Shown here: piece after piece, positions 61,621-64,000 of the stretch
Layout: every line of letters starts with the position of its first letter
How positions within the stretch are numbered: the stretch's first letter is position 1
Origin: RUG11551 sp045586185
GTDB lineage: Bacteria > Planctomycetota > Planctomycetia > Pirellulales > Thermoguttaceae
Length of the DNA: 64,000 nt
Direction of reading: 5' to 3'
Assembly (NCBI GenBank): GCA_045586185.1
Contig: JAZMZV010000225.1
Span: forward strand, 13,656 to 77,655
Program-made: the position numbers and the translations under genes
Notes under the pieces: model-generated
The model's database searches: none
Told to the model about the DNA's origin: nothing
Seen by the model: only the letters and a program-made list of their open reading frames with translations

Positions 61621-62364
61621 ATGACTACATTCGCCGTTATTTTGCCCGCTGCTGGTCAGAGCAGCCGTTTTTCCAGTCGTAAATCTGAACTTGCAGAATT
61701 TGACAGCCCGCTGCTGCGAAAGAAACAGTTCGCGATGCTGGGGTCTGCCGCGGTCTGGGTTCACGCCGCCAGAAAGTTCCTCGATCGGAAAGACGTTATT
61801 CAGCTCGTAATCGCCATTGCTGACGAGGACAGAGCGGAATTCGAGCGAAAATTCCGTTCGAATCTGGTTATTGACGGGATTGAAGTCGTTTCCGGCGGCG
61901 CTCAGCGGGCGGATTCCATTCGCAACGCCATGGCGAAAGTCAAAAAGGAAGCGGACTTCGTTTGCGTTCATGACGCGGCTCGTCCGTGCTTGTCGTCTGA
62001 TTTGGTTGACAAAGTTTTTGCAAAAGCCGTCCAGACGGGAGCGGCAATGCTTGCCTGTCCGGTTACCGACACGCTCAAACGGGTGGATTCCAAAGGCGTA
62101 ATTACAGAGACGGTTTCCCGTGCGGGATTATGGGGAGCGCAAACGCCGCAGGTGTTTCGGCGCGATTGGCTGGAACAGGCGTACAGCCTTCCGGACGCTT
62201 CTTCCGCTACGGACGACTGTATGCTTATCGAACGTTTGGGACATAAAGTCAGCGTTGTCGAAAGCTCTCGCGTCAATCTCAAGATTACAACTCGAGAAGA
62301 CCTGCAAATTGCCGCCCAGCTTCTGACGCTCAATAAAAAGAAATCCCCGCTGGACTTTTTTTAG
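61621..62364 (+). CDS. ispD: 2-C-methyl-D-erythritol 4-phosphate cytidylyltransferase
   Basis: A 247-residue IspD, the third enzyme of the MEP isoprenoid pathway (MEP plus CTP to CDP-ME). The N-terminal nucleotide loop is LPAAGQSSRF, followed by GGAQRADSIRNA, VHDAARPCL, and WGAQTPQVFRRD. I start at 61621; a longer frame to 61576 encodes repeat-derived sequence. The usual Shine-Dalgarno region is occupied by heptamer repeats. The protein ends SPLDFF and is intact. Confidence 0.95.
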   Translation: MTTFAVILPAAGQSSRFSSRKSELAEFDSPLLRKKQFAMLGSAAVWVHAARKFLDRKDVIQLVIAIADEDRAEFERKFRSNLVIDGIEVVSGGAQRADSIRNAMAKVKKEADFVCVHDAARPCLSSDLVDKVFAKAVQTGAAMLACPVTDTLKRVDSKGVITETVSRAGLWGAQTPQVFRRDWLEQAYSLPDASSATDDCMLIERLGHKVSVVESSRVNLKITTREDLQIAAQLLTLNKKKSPLDFF

Positions 62365-62417
62365 AGTGAAAGACGCTATTCTCGCTGCTAATGAGATTTT
62401 TGTCTTCCCCCCCCTAC

Positions 62418-62445
62418 TGGACAAAATAATAAAATCTGATAAAAT
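62418..62445 (+). promoter_or_regulatory. Candidate promoter of rpsU
   Basis: TGGACA (62418-62423) and TAAAAT (62440-62445), 16-bp spacer, about 80 bp before the rpsU start. Confidence 0.5.
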
Positions 62446-62523
62446 ACGCGAATTATTATTTTTGACGGTGAGATTCCGTTGTATTTTTTTCAAACCCCTA
62501 ACCAGATTTGGAGGTGATGCTTC

Positions 62524-62727
62524 GTGGTTAAGTTGATTTTGCATGAAGGTGAAACCGTTCAGGAGGCCGTGCGCCGTTTCCGTAAACTTTGTGAACGTTC
62601 GGGCATCAAAAAAGAAATGCGCCGCCGTGAAAGCTACGAGAAGCCGAGCGAAGTCAATCGACGGATTCGTTTACGTGCTGAACGCCGCAACGAACACCTG
62701 CGTAAAATGGCTCAGGAAAGCAAATAA
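62524..62727 (+). CDS. rpsU: Ribosomal protein bS21
   Basis: A 67-residue bS21 with the conserved EAVRRFRKLCERSG core and Arg/Lys-rich C-terminus. The start codon is GTG at 62524, with an excellent Shine-Dalgarno GGAGGTGAT just before it. Own promoter and terminator; bS21 sits by the anti-Shine-Dalgarno on the 30S subunit. Confidence 0.97.
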   Translation: MVKLILHEGETVQEAVRRFRKLCERSGIKKEMRRRESYEKPSEVNRRIRLRAERRNEHLRKMAQESK

Positions 62728-62785
62728 GCTTCCTTTGCCTAACGTAGAATCTCGTTGAGGTTAGTAAACCTCGAAACATTAAAGA

Positions 62786-62813
62786 ATCGCCTCCATAAGA
62801 AGGCGATTTTTTT
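62786..62813 (+). terminator. Rho-independent terminator of rpsU
   Basis: Stem ATCGCCT/AGGCGAT (62786-62792 and 62801-62807) and a T-tract to 62813. Confidence 0.92.
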
Positions 62814-62903
62814 ATTCTGATAATCAGTTTCTAATTTGAGTAAAATAATTCAAAAAAACAATCTCTATTTTTCAAAAAAGACAGGTTTTTCAATAACTCC
62901 CAC

Positions 62904-62933
62904 TTGATATTTATATAAATCTTGTTGTATAAT
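62904..62933 (+). promoter_or_regulatory. Promoter of the ankyrin gene
   Basis: TTGATA (62904-62909) and consensus TATAAT (62928-62933) with an 18-bp spacer, about 90 bp before the start codon. Confidence 0.6.
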
Positions 62934-63022
62934 ATCATAAAACATTGTCGAGGACTTTTTAGATTATTTAGAAGTTCTCACAGGTATTGTTAGAACATCA
63001 ATCTTTTTATGGAGACATCCAA

Positions 63023-63808
63023 ATGGGAAATGATTTAAACGAACAATTGCTCCAAGCTGCTAAAGATGGTAGCTTAGAACGGGTTCAGCAGTTGGTTAAA
63101 CAGGGCGCGGATATTAACGCAACAAGAGATTTTTTCGGAGTGTCAGTCTTGCATTCCGCCGCTCGAAGTGGTAATTTGGAACTGGTTCAATGGCTGGTTA
63201 GGCAGGGTGTGGACGTTAATGAAAGAGCTAGGTTTGGCTACACAGTCTTGCATTCCGCCGTTTTGAGTGGCAATCTGGAACTTGTCCAGTGGCTGGTTAA
63301 ACAGGGCACTGATATCAACGCAAGAACTGATGATGGAGAGACATTCTTGCATTTCGCCGCTTTGAGTGGCAATCTGGAAGTTGTCCAGTGGCTGATTAAA
63401 CAGGGGTTAGACTTTAAAGAGAGAGATGATAATGGAGCTACGGTTTTGCATTCCGCCGCTCATAGTGGTAATCTGGAAGTTGTTCAGTGGCTGATTAAAC
63501 AGGGACTGAATATAAATGCAAGATCTGATGATGGAGAAACTATCTTGCATAAAGCCGCTTGGAGTGGTAATCTGGAAGTTGTTCAATGGTTGGTCAAACA
63601 GGGATTGGATGTCAACGTAAAAGATTTTAACGAATCAACAGTCTTGCATACTGCCGCTTATAAAGAAGGTAATTTGGAAGTTGTTCAATGGCTGGTTAAA
63701 CAGGGCGCTGATATTAACGCACGCGATAATGAGGGAACGTCTGTCTTGGACGAAGCTGAAGGAAACGATGAAATAGTTGAATGGCTGAAAAGACATGGCG
63801 CACAATAG
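63023..63808 (+). CDS. Ankyrin-repeat protein
   Basis: A 261-residue cytoplasmic protein made almost entirely of about seven ankyrin repeats of 33-35 residues (repeating VLHSAA-SGNLE-VVQWLVKQG-DINA). The repeats are similar at DNA level, indicating recent amplification. I start at 63023, after GGAG; a longer frame to 62987 exists. No effector domain or signal peptide. Function: protein binding, partner unknown. Confidence 0.9.
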   Translation: MGNDLNEQLLQAAKDGSLERVQQLVKQGADINATRDFFGVSVLHSAARSGNLELVQWLVRQGVDVNERARFGYTVLHSAVLSGNLELVQWLVKQGTDINARTDDGETFLHFAALSGNLEVVQWLIKQGLDFKERDDNGATVLHSAAHSGNLEVVQWLIKQGLNINARSDDGETILHKAAWSGNLEVVQWLVKQGLDVNVKDFNESTVLHTAAYKEGNLEVVQWLVKQGADINARDNEGTSVLDEAEGNDEIVEWLKRHGAQ

Positions 63809-64000
63809 CGCCGTTACGTTAGAGCGAAACGGCGTCTATGGGTGGCGCCTCGCCGCTTGAAAAAAGTTATTTTGGGAATTAAAAATATCGTAAGCGACCA
63901 GCGGGAGCGATTATTGGCAAACGCGCGGCAGCGCGGACTGGCTCCCCCGCCATCGGGGGCTTGCTTTTGAGTTAAATTCCTATATAATTATTATACGAAA
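63809..64000. other. Right-end intergenic hairpins
   Basis: Hairpin CGCCGTT/AACGGCG (63809-63815 and 63828-63834) right after the ankyrin stop, and a GC-rich CCCCCG/CGGGGG hairpin near 63944-63958 followed by a T-rich stretch. No gene supported before the window ends. Confidence 0.5.

Overview
The window looks like a chromosomal segment of a moderate-GC planctomycete-like bacterium (Planctomycetota). I infer this from the PknB-type kinase with its planctomycete-style N-terminus and single membrane segment (57470-59167), a DUF1570-type secreted protease, LamG plus beta-helix secreted proteins, a very Cys-rich exported repeat protein, a sugar-phosphate isomerase/epimerase and a GFO/IDH/MocA oxidoreductase. 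The assignment is from gene content only. No rRNA, tRNA or CRISPR array was seen.

The left end (1-17911) is one tightly packed + strand operon: two vWA proteins, a PP2C phosphatase and a Ser/Thr kinase with zinc ribbon (a TerY-P type signalling set), a UPF1-like SF1 helicase, a HEPN-motif protein, a giant coiled-coil McrB-type GTPase, a DUF2357 (McrC-type) protein, and a P-loop kinase-CARF-CARF-nuclease fusion. This matches, as I remember it, the CoCoNuT (coiled-coil nuclease tandem) group of type IV restriction-like systems predicted to act on RNA. The last gene is the most unusual component. Directly downstream are a truncated ribosomal-S1-like protein with a triplicated N-terminal segment and a broken gene sharing its C-terminal module.

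From 20 to 30 kb the content is mostly housekeeping and envelope: an NRDE/TANGO2 protein, Obg GTPase, the Cys-rich secreted protein, the isomerase/epimerase, an HdeD-like membrane protein and a large beta-helix protein. From 30 to 37.6 kb is a minus-strand type I R-M operon (half HsdS, HsdM, HsdS, HsdR, M48-type peptidase) behind a strong promoter overlaid by a perfect inverted repeat. From 37.9 to 44 kb come YhaM-like exoribonuclease, an IS200-type element, a DUF1570-like protease, an ABC ATPase and an oxidoreductase, separated by long palindromic intergenic repeats. From 44.3 to 49.4 kb is a type III R-M system whose Mod gene is interrupted by an in-frame TAA. It is followed by a HEPN protein and a TPR-like protein, each bracketed by copies of a short dispersed repeat.

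The right end (52.6-64 kb) is core metabolism and regulation: a fused MetX-MetW, an M20 peptidase, ClpS, a ThuA-like protein, a PknB-type kinase, a secreted unknown, IspD, ribosomal protein bS21 and an ankyrin-repeat protein. Intergenic spaces throughout carry heptanucleotide short tandem repeats (often inverted pairs) and hairpins with a conserved TTTA-type loop. Some of these repeats abut start or stop codons.
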